Positions 28,170 to 37,003 of a DNA stretch of 64,000 bases are shown here, in pieces (positions within the stretch are counted from its first letter, which is position 1; each line of letters begins with the position of its first letter). The notes beneath the pieces were generated by a model. It made no database searches, had not been told where the DNA came from, and was given only the letters and a program-made list of their open reading frames with translations. The stretch is taken from positions 177,621 to 241,620 of the forward strand of contig PCTW01000061.1 in assembly GCA_002786715.1 (NCBI GenBank), in the 5' to 3' direction. The DNA comes from Bdellovibrio sp. CG22_combo_CG10-13_8_21_14_all_39_27. Its GTDB lineage: Bacteria; Bdellovibrionota; Bacteriovoracia; Bacteriovoracales; Bacteriovoracaceae. The translations under genes were made by a program, and so were the position numbers.

Positions 28170-29300
28170 ATGAAAATCGGTTATGATGCCAAGCGCGTAT
28201 TTCACAACTTTCGTGGACTGGGCAATTATTCAAGAACATTAGTCGAAAGCTTGCTGAAGTACTACCCTCAGAACGAGTACCATCTTTATACGCCACCCTT
28301 TGATGATGAACGTGCTTTAGAGTGGCAGCGCATGCATCCTGAGGCCATCATTCACATGCCAAAGCGTTTAAGTAGTCGCATTGCCCATCCCTTGTGGAGA
28401 AGTTTTGGACTTTCATCACGAATTAAAAAAGATGAGTTGGATATCTATCATGGTTTGACCCATGAGCTGCCCCAGGGCATTGATAAAGTAAATGTGAAGA
28501 AAGTCGTGACCATTCACGACCTTATCTTTATGCGCTTTCCAGATTTTTTTCCTTGGATTGATCGCAAAATTTATTTAAGAAAATTCACTTACGCAGTTGA
28601 AGTCGCTGATGTTGTCGTCGCCATTTGTGAACAGACTAAGCAAGACTTAATCGAATTTTTGCATGTTCCTGAAGATAAAATCAAAGTCGTTTACCAAAGT
28701 TGCTCACCACTTTTTTATGAAACTCCAGGAGAGTCGGCGATTGAGGCGGTTAAGAAAAAATATTCAATTGAAAGACCAGTCATTTTATTTGTAGGTGCAT
28801 TAGAGAAGAGAAAGAATGTCTTAACTCTCGTGGATTCCTTTTTAAGGATTAAAGATGAGCTACCTCATCAACTCATTTTGATTGGTGATGGGAAAGAATA
28901 CCGCAAGCAAATTGAGCGAAAGCTAATAGAGCACGGAATTACTTCTCGGGTGAAAATCCTCGATAGTGTTCCTCAACATGAACTTCCAGCATTCTATCGT
29001 TTAAGTGATCTCTTCGCTTTTCCTTCCTTGTTTGAAGGATTTGGTATTCCTATTATCGAAGCTCTCTATTCAGGAGTCCCGGTATTGACGAGTAACGGCC
29101 CTGTCTTTCCTGAAGCCGGTGGAGAACATAGTTATTATGTCGATCCTCATCGCGCAGATGAGATAGCTGAAGGGATGCTGAAGATTTGCCAAGACCGCAA
29201 GCTGCACTTTGAAATGTCTTCGCAAGGAAGAGTTTTCGTTGAAAAATTTCATCGAAAAGTGACCGCTAAAAATATGATGGATCTCTACTTCGAGCTTTGA
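28170..29300 (+). CDS. Glycosyltransferase family 4
   Basis: A 376-residue GT-B enzyme with an N-terminal acceptor domain starting MKIGYDAKRVF and a C-terminal donor domain carrying LFVGALEKRKN, the strand before the nucleotide site, and SLFEGFGIPIIEA, the E-x7-E motif of retaining transferases. It probably adds a mannose-type sugar to a surface polysaccharide; the substrate cannot be read. It seems to be a lone gene. Its end overlaps the convergent ExbD-like gene by 16 bases. Confidence 0.9.
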   Translation: MKIGYDAKRVFHNFRGLGNYSRTLVESLLKYYPQNEYHLYTPPFDDERALEWQRMHPEAIIHMPKRLSSRIAHPLWRSFGLSSRIKKDELDIYHGLTHELPQGIDKVNVKKVVTIHDLIFMRFPDFFPWIDRKIYLRKFTYAVEVADVVVAICEQTKQDLIEFLHVPEDKIKVVYQSCSPLFYETPGESAIEAVKKKYSIERPVILFVGALEKRKNVLTLVDSFLRIKDELPHQLILIGDGKEYRKQIERKLIEHGITSRVKILDSVPQHELPAFYRLSDLFAFPSLFEGFGIPIIEALYSGVPVLTSNGPVFPEAGGEHSYYVDPHRADEIAEGMLKICQDRKLHFEMSSQGRVFVEKFHRKVTAKNMMDLYFEL

Positions 29301-29689
29301 GCGCTTTTCGTTACCAATGTTAAATTAAATAATTGATGTAATTTCAACTTATCTAAAACGGTTACGATTTTTTCGTATCTCACGTCTTTATCGATGCGAA
29401 GATCCACTGGTGTCTTTTTATCCTCGATAGCTGAAAGTTTAGAATCGAGTTCTTCGGCGGTTAGCTGGGCTCCATTATAGGCGATATCATCTTGGCTTAG
29501 CTCGATCACAACTAAGCGCTTTTCCTGCCCCATTCCTTCACCTTTTGAAGCCTCAGGAAGACTTAGAAGAAGAGCTAGCTCGTCTTTTTTAAAAACAGTA
29601 GAGACCATAAAAAAGATGAGGAGAAGAAAGACCACATCAATCAGAGGAGTCATTTCAAAATTTAAACTATCTCGAGATCTTTTTTTCAT
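29285..29689 (-). CDS. ExbD/TolR-family energy-transducing protein
   Basis: A 134-residue protein with a short cytoplasmic N-terminus, one membrane helix (about 14-35) that contains the proton-carrying Asp in MTPLIDVVFLLLIFF, and a periplasmic domain. With the upstream ExbB-like protein it should form a proton-driven motor that energises outer-membrane transport or envelope constriction. The start shares a base with the ExbB stop. No TonB or TolA gene is adjacent. Confidence 0.9.
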   Translation of the reverse strand: MKKRSRDSLNFEMTPLIDVVFLLLIFFMVSTVFKKDELALLLSLPEASKGEGMGQEKRLVVIELSQDDIAYNGAQLTAEELDSKLSAIEDKKTPVDLRIDKDVRYEKIVTVLDKLKLHQLFNLTLVTKSAQSSK

Positions 29690-30210
29690 TATTTAAGAAC
29701 CTTAGAAATAAGTTCACGTTCAAGTGTTGATTCAATTTGGTCGAGATAACCCAAAAGGTAACTGTGAGCGATGAAGTGAGGAATCGCAACAATCAACCCT
29801 CCAACAGTTGTTATCAAAGCAACTGAGATACCTTCTGCAAAATTGGCTGGATTACTCATGCCAGTTTGCGAAATCACTTTAAAGGCCATCAAAACACCGA
29901 CAACCGTTCCGAGTAGTCCCAAGAGAGGAGCGATTTGGGCGATGATCTTGATGGTGTTGATACCTTTTTCTAAGCCATGCATATAGGATTGAATTTCTTG
30001 TTTGATGAGTTCGATCAAAGCCTCACCAGAGAGTGAACCAGTTTTCGTTTTAAGACCTTCCTGCATGCTGGCCACATTGATAGTGGTTAGTTTTTGTTCG
30101 CGCATGAGAAGCATGAATTTTGCGATCATCAAAGCCACTCCAATGATGTTGAGGACCAACAAGACGTACATGATTGGGCCACCTTCTTGGATATAATCGA
30201 AAATTCTCAA
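29689..30210 (-). CDS. ExbB/TolQ/MotA-family proton channel protein
   Basis: A 173-residue membrane protein with three helices: about 13-33, 85-110 (APLLGLLGTVVGVLMAF, the family signature) and 125-150. It is smaller than typical ExbB (~240), as is common for minimal ExbB proteins. It forms the stator ring with the ExbD-like product, whose gene starts at its last base. It lies downstream of lipA-lipB with an 83-base gap that holds only a weak ATGCTT/AAGCAT dyad without a T run. Confidence 0.9.
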   Translation of the reverse strand: MRIFDYIQEGGPIMYVLLVLNIIGVALMIAKFMLLMREQKLTTINVASMQEGLKTKTGSLSGEALIELIKQEIQSYMHGLEKGINTIKIIAQIAPLLGLLGTVVGVLMAFKVISQTGMSNPANFAEGISVALITTVGGLIVAIPHFIAHSYLLGYLDQIESTLERELISKVLK

Positions 30211-30293
30211 AACAGACTCCTCTGGATATGAACTAATGTATCCTTCTATTTTCAGTCAGGCGAAGATGCTTTGCAAGCATTGGATTGCAGGGA

Positions 30294-30917
30294 TTAGACC
30301 ATTTCTTGAAAGCGTTGAATCAATATCTGGCAAAGTTGAGCTTCAAAAGAAGAACGCTCAACTTTTTGACCAATTTCTTGCTCTAAACTGGTCATAATAG
30401 AGGAGTCCTTTCCACAGGGATTTATTCCTTGAAAGGCGAGCGGGTCGTGCTCTAAGTTGAGAGCGAGTCCATGATAGGTTACCCATCTTTTTACAGCGAT
30501 TCCTATTGACGCAATTTTTCGAGGTCCAACCCAAATGCCGGTGAGATCGGGATTGCCTCGATCAGGATTGCCGGTGGCTTGAAGATCAAATTGCTTTAAA
30601 ACTTCAATCATTGAGTTTTCCATCGCTTCTAGAAAGCCTGAAAGATTTTGTTGGTAGCGATTGAGATTGAGAATGGGATAAATGATGACTTGATTGGGAC
30701 CGTGATAAGTCGATCGACCCCCGCGCTCAATTTGCAATGTTTGGCCGGTCCAAAATTGGTGTTCATCTGCTTGAGTTTTTTTTCCGAGAGTTACGATAGG
30801 AGGATGAGAGCAAACAATCAAAGTGTCTTCTGCTCCAGCGCGTACGGCCTCAACATTTTCAAGTTGTGTTTGATAGACAGATTGATAAGGTAAAAGTCCA
30901 AGATTGAGAATCTTCAT
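30294..30917 (-). CDS. lipB: Octanoyltransferase LipB
   Basis: A 207-residue enzyme that transfers octanoyl from acyl carrier protein to target lipoyl domains. The signature RGGRSTYHGPNQ is at about 65-76, the invariant lysine lies in RKIASIGIAV, and the acyl-thioester cysteine is in GINPCGK. Five bases separate it from lipA upstream, so the two lipoate genes form an operon. The order of octanoylation and then sulfur insertion by LipA is complete here. Confidence 0.95.
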   Translation of the reverse strand: MKILNLGLLPYQSVYQTQLENVEAVRAGAEDTLIVCSHPPIVTLGKKTQADEHQFWTGQTLQIERGGRSTYHGPNQVIIYPILNLNRYQQNLSGFLEAMENSMIEVLKQFDLQATGNPDRGNPDLTGIWVGPRKIASIGIAVKRWVTYHGLALNLEHDPLAFQGINPCGKDSSIMTSLEQEIGQKVERSSFEAQLCQILIQRFQEMV

Positions 30918-30922
30918 AGACT

Positions 30923-31864
30923 TTAATTGAGAGTGGGGAAGGTATGTTTCACCTGTGCAATATTATCTTCTGAGCGATTTTTTTCTATCACCCCTTTCAT
31001 AAAATACTCGCCAGCTCGATAGCTACTGCGTACCAGTGGTCCCGAAGCGACATAGAGAAATCCCATGTCGACAGCGATAACTTCGAGTGCTTTAAAACGA
31101 TCAGGATGAACGTATTCAATGATCGGAAGATATTTTTTATGACGATTCGTTGGAGCGAGATATTGCCCAAAGGTCACCACATCACAACCGACTTCGCGCA
31201 GGTCTTTGAGCGCTTGAACAATCTCTTCATCAGTCTCAGAAAGTCCTAACATAATGGAGGTCTTAGTATACTGCTTGGGATTTATTTCTTTCGCCAGTCT
31301 TAACGTCTCAAGGGATTTGCGGTACTGGCTGCGACGATCTCGAACTGTTGGAGTCAGTCTCTCAACCGTTTCAATATTGTGGGCAAAAACATCGGGACGA
31401 GCTTTCAGTACGCGAGCGATATGTTCTTTTTGCGCTTCAAAGTCGGGAGTTAAAACTTCCACAATCATCTTAGGCTTGCCGGCCTTAATGGTTTCAATGG
31501 TACGAGCAAAATGATCGGCACCGAGATCGGGCAAATCATCGCGATCAACAGAAGTGAGAACCACGTAATCGAGTTTCATTTGGGCAATGGCCTGGCCCAC
31601 TTTGACGGGTTCTTCAGTATCGAGAATGCCTTTTGGATTTCCGGTTTTTACGGCGCAGAAGCGACAAGCGCGAGTACAAGTATCACCCATCAACATAAAA
31701 GTAGCGGTACCACCACTCCAACATTCTTCGATATTGGGACATAAAGCTTCAGCACAAACAGTGACCAAGTTGAGTTCTTTCAACATGTCTTTGATTTGGT
31801 GAAAACCTTTGCTTGTGGGTGCCCTAACTTTTAACCAGTCGGGTCTTTTGGCTTGTTGAGTCAT
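30923..31864 (-). CDS. lipA: Lipoyl synthase LipA
   Basis: A 313-residue radical-SAM enzyme that inserts two sulfurs into octanoyl-protein. Both clusters are recognisable: the auxiliary [4Fe-4S] cysteines C37, C42 and C48 in CAEALCPNIEEC, and the SAM cluster C63, C67 and C70 in CTRACRFC. The auxiliary-cluster serine is in VRSSYRAGE near the C-terminus. Length is normal. It is first in the lipA-lipB unit. Confidence 0.97.
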   Translation of the reverse strand: MTQQAKRPDWLKVRAPTSKGFHQIKDMLKELNLVTVCAEALCPNIEECWSGGTATFMLMGDTCTRACRFCAVKTGNPKGILDTEEPVKVGQAIAQMKLDYVVLTSVDRDDLPDLGADHFARTIETIKAGKPKMIVEVLTPDFEAQKEHIARVLKARPDVFAHNIETVERLTPTVRDRRSQYRKSLETLRLAKEINPKQYTKTSIMLGLSETDEEIVQALKDLREVGCDVVTFGQYLAPTNRHKKYLPIIEYVHPDRFKALEVIAVDMGFLYVASGPLVRSSYRAGEYFMKGVIEKNRSEDNIAQVKHTFPTLN

Positions 31865-31916
31865 AAGTGTCCTTTGACCCCATACTAGGATGAAATGAGT
31901 CTTTTGTCAGCTTAAC

Positions 31917-32426
31917 TTAGAATTGACAGCTATCTACAGTCTTACCACCTGAAGTCCAGAGGCCCCATTCTTTTTCAGTGATTTTGATTGAGCTTTTTGA
32001 AGCTTGCACGATGTAGCGGTGGTTTTTACGCCAGCCTGAAAGTGACTTCACATGGTAGTCAACGGTGAGTTCGTCGCCATTGATTTCGCAAGTTTTTATA
32101 TTGATCCGAGAGAGTTCGTCATTGTCGTTAAGCATCGCCCAGATGCTCTTCATCAATTGACCAGGTTGATATCCTGATTCTCGATTAAGGAACAAGATGG
32201 CCGAATTAACTTCTTCATTGTTGATGCCCGACGTGCTGCGTGTGTACTCGACTGTCAGTTGGCATTTTTTGTCCCCGTTCATGCCATCAAGTACTTTTCT
32301 GCCATTGAGCTCTACCCCATAGAACTCAGCGATTTTTTGCACACATTCGTGGCGGACATCGCTATCATCAGCAAAAGCTGCAACACTCATCAAGAATAAA
32401 GTCGTTAATAAAACCATCTTCTTCAT
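31917..32426 (-). CDS. Small secreted protein of unknown function
   Basis: A 169-residue protein with a clear signal peptide (MKKMVLLTTLFLMSVAAFA) and a mature part of about 150 residues with four cysteines that could form two disulfides. No family is recognised. GAAGGAATTTC precedes the ATG, giving a good ribosome site. It stands alone between lipA and the MFS gene, with a ~110-base untranscribed-looking gap upstream. Confidence 0.75.
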   Translation of the reverse strand: MKKMVLLTTLFLMSVAAFADDSDVRHECVQKIAEFYGVELNGRKVLDGMNGDKKCQLTVEYTRSTSGINNEEVNSAILFLNRESGYQPGQLMKSIWAMLNDNDELSRINIKTCEINGDELTVDYHVKSLSGWRKNHRYIVQASKSSIKITEKEWGLWTSGGKTVDSCQF

Positions 32427-32535
32427 TAAAAGAAATTCCTTCGCAAGGCGTTTCGTTCGTGAGCATTTTTAGCACCAAACAAGCTCTAAATGGTTGAAAT
32501 GTAAAAAAGTAACAGTAGCTAAGTGCTTGAGAAAA

Positions 32536-33747
32536 CTATGCTTTTTTGAAGCTTCTTTGAATGAAAGTAATAAGTGCAAAATTTACTAAACTAAAAACGG
32601 CCAAACTCAATAAAAGTGACTGTAAATGCACTCCATAATCAAGGGCCAGACCGGACAGAAGGGGGCCCAGCGAGGTGCCGATAATGAGAATGTTTCCATC
32701 CATGCCTTTGATTCGCCCTAATTGAAGGACGCCAAAGAGCTCTGCGTAGAGAGTGTGCCTCAGCATTCCAGAGAGTGAAACTGAGAGTCCCAAAAACATC
32801 ATGTAGATAAAATAGCCGTGAAGTTCTTTGATTGTGATGAGTGCAGTTAAACCTAAAAGTAGCGGTAACATAACAAAAGGATAAAGGTTGATAGCGCGAA
32901 AGCGATCAACTAAAGGACCCCATGTAAAGTTGCCGACGATCAAGCAAGCTGAGTAAAACCAAAACCCACGGGCCAATTGAACCAGAGTCCAACCTCGCTC
33001 ATCTGCAAGAGTTGCTTGTTGAAAAAAAAGGGCCGTCACTGAGAAGGGAATAAAGGCCAGCGAGATCATGAGCAAGATCGATCTTTTATTGTTTTTAAAA
33101 GTTTCACGCCAGCTCCATTTTAATTCACTCTGTTTTTCAATTGATTGAGGAGGGGATTCAACGTGAGTCGGAATTTTTGGCAAGACTAGAAAAATAAATG
33201 GAATAAAAAAGATCACGACTGTTGCAGATACAATCTTCATGCTGACAAAAGCCCCTAAGCTGGTCGCGAGGATAGCTCCTAGATTTGGCAGAACTCCTTC
33301 TGCTAATGAGCGACCAATTCCTAAAACAGAAATCGCTTTACCTCTTCGCTCGTAAAAGAGGCGAGAAATCGAAGTCGTAGCAAAAAGTCCAAAACCCATT
33401 TGACCAAAAGCGCGCAATATAAGATAAGCGAAAAAAAGCGTGAAGGCATTGGGAGCGTAGGAGAGAAGAAGAAGTCCTGTTGCAACTGCGAAAGTTAATG
33501 TTAATAAATAACGGCGGCCGTTCCAACGATCAACCATGACACCAAGGTAAGTGAGATTAAAAGAGCCGACTAATGTGGCACAGGCATAGAGTGAAGAGAG
33601 TTGCGTTCGGCTAAGACCAATTTTTTGCATCAAATCGGCATTGTAAATAGAAAGGAAAAAAGTTTGACCAATGCCCGAGAAGAAAGCAACTCCCATAAAG
33701 CTTAAAAAGAGCATGGGGTAGTCGCGAATGAGTTTGAGCATGTTCAT
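32536..33747 (-). CDS. Major facilitator superfamily transporter
   Basis: A 403-residue inner-membrane protein with 12 predicted helices. The loop 2-3 motif of the superfamily is present as GVMVDRWNGRRYLL, and its counterpart in the second half is GPLVDRFRAINLYP. It resembles the oxalate/formate-antiporter-like branch, but the substrate is not readable. Its ATG overlaps the stop of the GreA-like gene (ATGA), so it is translated together with that transcription factor. Confidence 0.88.
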   Translation of the reverse strand: MNMLKLIRDYPMLFLSFMGVAFFSGIGQTFFLSIYNADLMQKIGLSRTQLSSLYACATLVGSFNLTYLGVMVDRWNGRRYLLTLTFAVATGLLLLSYAPNAFTLFFAYLILRAFGQMGFGLFATTSISRLFYERRGKAISVLGIGRSLAEGVLPNLGAILATSLGAFVSMKIVSATVVIFFIPFIFLVLPKIPTHVESPPQSIEKQSELKWSWRETFKNNKRSILLMISLAFIPFSVTALFFQQATLADERGWTLVQLARGFWFYSACLIVGNFTWGPLVDRFRAINLYPFVMLPLLLGLTALITIKELHGYFIYMMFLGLSVSLSGMLRHTLYAELFGVLQLGRIKGMDGNILIIGTSLGPLLSGLALDYGVHLQSLLLSLAVFSLVNFALITFIQRSFKKA

Positions 33748-34226
33748 TGAACGGCTACGATTTCATAGGCTCGAGTTTCTTGGGGGGTTTCAACTTCAAA
33801 TTCATTACCAACATTGAGTCCAATGACTGCTTGGCCAATTGGCGAAAAAACGCTGATCACAAGAATGGAGTTTCCATCGACTTCAACAATGGTTCCACCT
33901 GCAGTTGAAGAAACAAAATAATCGCGAACTTGATTTTTAAACTTAATTGAAACTAAGGCTCCGATGGCAATATCATCATCTTCATCAAAATCATGGAGGG
34001 GGATTTCTTCCAACATTTGAAGTTCAAGCTTTAACTCTTCAACTCTTCTCATTTGAGCACCGGCCAAATAACCGGCTTCAACGCTTCTGGTATCGTACTT
34101 GCCCTCTTGTTTCATACTCTCATCTTGCTTATAGCTTTGAGCATGCTGAGCGGCTTCTTCTGCTAAAGCAGTTTCTTCTTTGACTCTATCTATGAGTTGC
34201 TTTAGCAGTTTCTTTTTAATCGACAT
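33744..34226 (-). CDS. GreA/GreB-family transcription factor
   Basis: A 160-residue protein with an N-terminal coiled-coil (about 1-80, with the DTRSVEAGYLAGAQ motif) and a C-terminal FKBP-like domain (about 85-158) carrying FSPIGQAVIGLNVGNEFEV. This fits Gre-type factors that enter the RNA polymerase secondary channel. I cannot verify the acidic tip residues needed for transcript cleavage, so it could be a Gre-like regulator rather than a true cleavage factor. AAGGTGAG precedes the start. Confidence 0.82.
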   Translation of the reverse strand: MSIKKKLLKQLIDRVKEETALAEEAAQHAQSYKQDESMKQEGKYDTRSVEAGYLAGAQMRRVEELKLELQMLEEIPLHDFDEDDDIAIGALVSIKFKNQVRDYFVSSTAGGTIVEVDGNSILVISVFSPIGQAVIGLNVGNEFEVETPQETRAYEIVAVQ

Positions 34227-34330
34227 CTCGTTCTCACCTTAAAAGTTCAGAGTATTATCCCAAATCAGGCGGGTTTTTGATAGTTTAATGAGTCTGAATC
34301 GTTTCTCCGATGGGACCAGTCGGGAATTGT

Positions 34331-34357
34331 TAATATCCCGATCGTTTTTGCCGATAA
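34331..34357 (+). promoter_or_regulatory. Sigma-28 (FliA) flagellin promoter
   Basis: GCCGATAA at 34350-34357 is a perfect match to the FliA -10 element. Eleven bases upstream, TAATATCC (34331-34338) holds the TAA core of the -35 element. CGGGA (34321-34325) and TCCCG (34336-34340) make a dyad over the -35 region that could be a regulator site. Flagellin follows at 34420. Confidence 0.8.
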
Positions 34358-34374
34358 TAGATTGTTAAAGTGCG

Positions 34375-34396
34375 CCCAAAACACGGTTGTTTTGGG
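34375..34396 (+). other. Stem-loop in the flagellin 5' untranslated region
   Basis: CCCAAAAC (34375-34382), loop ACGGTT and GTTTTGGG (34389-34396) form a perfect 8-bp stem. It lies 14 bases before the AAGGA ribosome site and has no T run, so it is not a terminator. It would be near the 5' end of the sigma-28 transcript, where such hairpins often protect the mRNA or bind regulators. Confidence 0.6.
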
Positions 34397-34419
34397 AAGT
34401 TAGCTTTTCAAGGAAGAGA

Positions 34420-35241
34420 ATGAGATTAACCAATGTTACTTCAATGTCCGCACAGCGGATTTTGGGTAACAACACAGAAGATGTAGATCGAGAAAGTGTG
34501 CGCCTGGCATCAGGTGATCGCATTTATCACGCCGCCTACGATCCTGCTGGATTGGCGATTTCAAACAAACTTCGCTCACGTCTTCGCAGTATGCAACAGG
34601 CCAATCGCAATGCTAATGATTCTGTCTCTATGATTCAAGTCGGTGAAGGTGTTTTAAGCTCTGTCCATGAAATGGGTGCTCGATTGAAAGAGCTCGCGCT
34701 TCAATCATCAAACGATACTATGGGTGACAGTGAGAGACAGATGGCCGATCTTGAGTTTCAAAACTTAAAAATTGAAATCAAAAGAATTCTCGGTGCCGCT
34801 AAATTTAATGGCCAAAATCTATTTGATGAACTTGGTGGAAAACACGACTTCCAAGTGGGCATCAATAACGATCAAAAAGCAGATCGCATAACTTATGACA
34901 TGAAGAAAGTTTTAAAAAGTGCAGACACTGTTGGACTTGGAAATGGTTCTATCGCAACCAAAGGACAATCCCATAAAGTTCTTTATCCAATCGATGATAT
35001 GATTTCAGAAGTCTCACGCGCGCGTGCAGTATTGGGATCAATGCAAAAAAGAGTGGAAACTGTTTCTCAAGGAATCATGATTGGTCATGAAAACGAGACG
35101 GCCAGTGAATCAAAAATTCGTGACACAGAGTATGCATCATCAACCGCAAATTTACTCATTTCAAAGTTAAAACAAGATTCGACCACTGCATGGTTGGCCC
35201 AAGCCAACATGGAGTCGAAGAATATCGAGAAACTTTTGTAA
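34420..35241 (+). CDS. fliC: Flagellin
   Basis: The ATG at 34420 is preceded by AAGGA at five to six bases; the frame also runs back to a TTG at 34387, which lies in the upstream hairpin. The 273-residue protein is a short flagellin with only the conserved N- and C-terminal helical domains: N-terminal LASGDRIYHAAYDPAGLAIS and Q-rich heptads, C-terminal DTEYASSTANLLISKLKQ. It lacks the outer variable domain. It polymerises into the flagellar filament after type III export. It is a single-gene unit under its own sigma-28 promoter. Confidence 0.95.
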   Translation: MRLTNVTSMSAQRILGNNTEDVDRESVRLASGDRIYHAAYDPAGLAISNKLRSRLRSMQQANRNANDSVSMIQVGEGVLSSVHEMGARLKELALQSSNDTMGDSERQMADLEFQNLKIEIKRILGAAKFNGQNLFDELGGKHDFQVGINNDQKADRITYDMKKVLKSADTVGLGNGSIATKGQSHKVLYPIDDMISEVSRARAVLGSMQKRVETVSQGIMIGHENETASESKIRDTEYASSTANLLISKLKQDSTTAWLAQANMESKNIEKLL

Positions 35242-35332
35242 AATGTCGCACTGCCTCTCCAGTTCTTTCTTGTTATAGATAAATCCATTTCTTACACTAA
35301 ACGAAAATTAAGTTTTCTATAGGGAGCCCAAT

Positions 35333-37003
35333 TTGAGTGTGTTTGAAATTCTTTATCAAGCTTTTGGTGGATTAGGCCTTTTTTTCTACGGCATGAAAAC
35401 CATGAGTGATTCCATTCAAATGGTCGCCGGAGATTTGATTAAGAGAATTATCAACTCGATTACTTCCAATCGTTTCCTTGGAGTTTTTGTTGGTCTTGGA
35501 ATCACCATGATTGTCCAAAGTTCTTCGATCACAACAGTGATGGTTGTAGGACTTGTGAATGCGGGCTTAATGAAACTCACTCAAGCTATTGCTGTTATTT
35601 TTGGCGCTAATATTGGAACGACAATTACTGGTTGGATCATTTCAATTAAAGTTGGGAAGTATGGCCTTCTCTTTATCGCCATGGGGATAATCCCCATGCT
35701 TTTCTCAAAAAATAGCAAGTTGAAATCTCTGGGAAGAGTGATCTTTGGTATCGGTATGATCTTTTTTGGTCTCGATATTATGAGTAACGCTTTCAAACCT
35801 CTAAGAGGCATGCCAGAGTTTACTCACATTATTGCTTATTTTAGTGGGCATAACCATGCTGCATATGCGGCCAATATCTTAATTGGATGTGCCTTAACGA
35901 TGATTGTTCAATCATCTTCGGCCATGCTTGGTATTACTCTTACTCTCGCAACGACAGGTGTTCTCTCATTCTATTCTGCAGCTAGTTTAATCTTAGGCGA
36001 AAATATAGGTACAACTATTACGGCATTACTTGCAGCAGTCGGTGGTAACGTATCAGCAAAGCGAGCAGCCTATGCCCATGCTCTCTTTAATCTCCTAGGC
36101 GTCGCAATAGTCTTTGCCATTTTTCCTTATTTTGTTCAATTTGTTGATCGTCTCGTTGCAGGTGATCCTGATTTCATGAACGCCGCAGGTGAACATCCTT
36201 ACGTCGCCATTCATTTGGCCACTTGTCATACCATTTTCAATGTCACCGCCACATTAGCTTTTCTACCTTTTTTAAACGTTCTTGCTCGCTTAGTGACGAA
36301 GCTTTGTCCTGACAGAAGTACCAAAGAAGAACATCATTTGGTTTTCTTTGGAGATCCGAAGGAAATGATACCGGCCACTTCTCTTGTCCTTGCGAGTAAG
36401 GAACTTGCAAAATTTGCAGATATCACGAAAAGGATGTTTGATGAGCTTCGAATATATATTTTTGCAAAAGATGGCATGTCGACTCAGCGAAAAGCAAAAA
36501 TTAAAGATTATGAGCAAATTTCGGATAATATTCAAAAAGAGATGACGATTTTTTTATCTAAAGTACAAGAGCACGAAGTCAGTGCTGAGCAAGCGATTGA
36601 AGCACAGTCTTATTTAAAGCTGGCCGACGAAATAGAAAGCGTTTCAGACTATCTCGATCTTTTATGCCACTTGAATGAAAGATTCCGCAATGAAGGAGAG
36701 CTTGAAGGTGGGTCTCTAAAAGATTTCACAGAACTCTTTAATCAAGTCTATGATTATTTTGAAATCACTTATAAAAGCATAGTAGGTAATGGGACACTTG
36801 ACCATTCTGTGATGGAGCGTAAATCTTCTAGCATGAAGATTTTTGCCGACGAAATTCGTGATAATCAATTGAAGAGAGTTTCCAAAGGAGAGGTTCCACC
36901 GCTGCTTGCTCTTATTTATTCAGATATGGTGGTCGCTCTTCGCAAAGTGCGAAGCCATACTTGCGATATCTCGGAGCTTGTTTCTCGAATGAGAAAAGCC
37001 TAA
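35333..37003 (+). CDS. Na+/phosphate cotransporter, NptA type
   Basis: A 556-residue inner-membrane protein starting at TTG after GGGAG. Two inverted repeats each carry the QSSS motif (VQSSSITTVMVVG near 65; VQSSSAMLGITLTLATTG near 200), the signature of the PNaS family. The last ~200 residues form a PhoU-like helical domain. It brings in phosphate with sodium. It lies tail-to-tail with phoR, overlapping by four bases, next to the complete Pst system, so the region is a phosphate-uptake cluster. Confidence 0.93.
   Translation: MSVFEILYQAFGGLGLFFYGMKTMSDSIQMVAGDLIKRIINSITSNRFLGVFVGLGITMIVQSSSITTVMVVGLVNAGLMKLTQAIAVIFGANIGTTITGWIISIKVGKYGLLFIAMGIIPMLFSKNSKLKSLGRVIFGIGMIFFGLDIMSNAFKPLRGMPEFTHIIAYFSGHNHAAYAANILIGCALTMIVQSSSAMLGITLTLATTGVLSFYSAASLILGENIGTTITALLAAVGGNVSAKRAAYAHALFNLLGVAIVFAIFPYFVQFVDRLVAGDPDFMNAAGEHPYVAIHLATCHTIFNVTATLAFLPFLNVLARLVTKLCPDRSTKEEHHLVFFGDPKEMIPATSLVLASKELAKFADITKRMFDELRIYIFAKDGMSTQRKAKIKDYEQISDNIQKEMTIFLSKVQEHEVSAEQAIEAQSYLKLADEIESVSDYLDLLCHLNERFRNEGELEGGSLKDFTELFNQVYDYFEITYKSIVGNGTLDHSVMERKSSSMKIFADEIRDNQLKRVSKGEVPPLLALIYSDMVVALRKVRSHTCDISELVSRMRKA

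Noticed and set aside
30266..30280. ATGCTT/AAGCAT dyad between lipB and the ExbB-like gene as a terminator
   Set aside because: The stem is only six base pairs and no T run follows on the minus strand.
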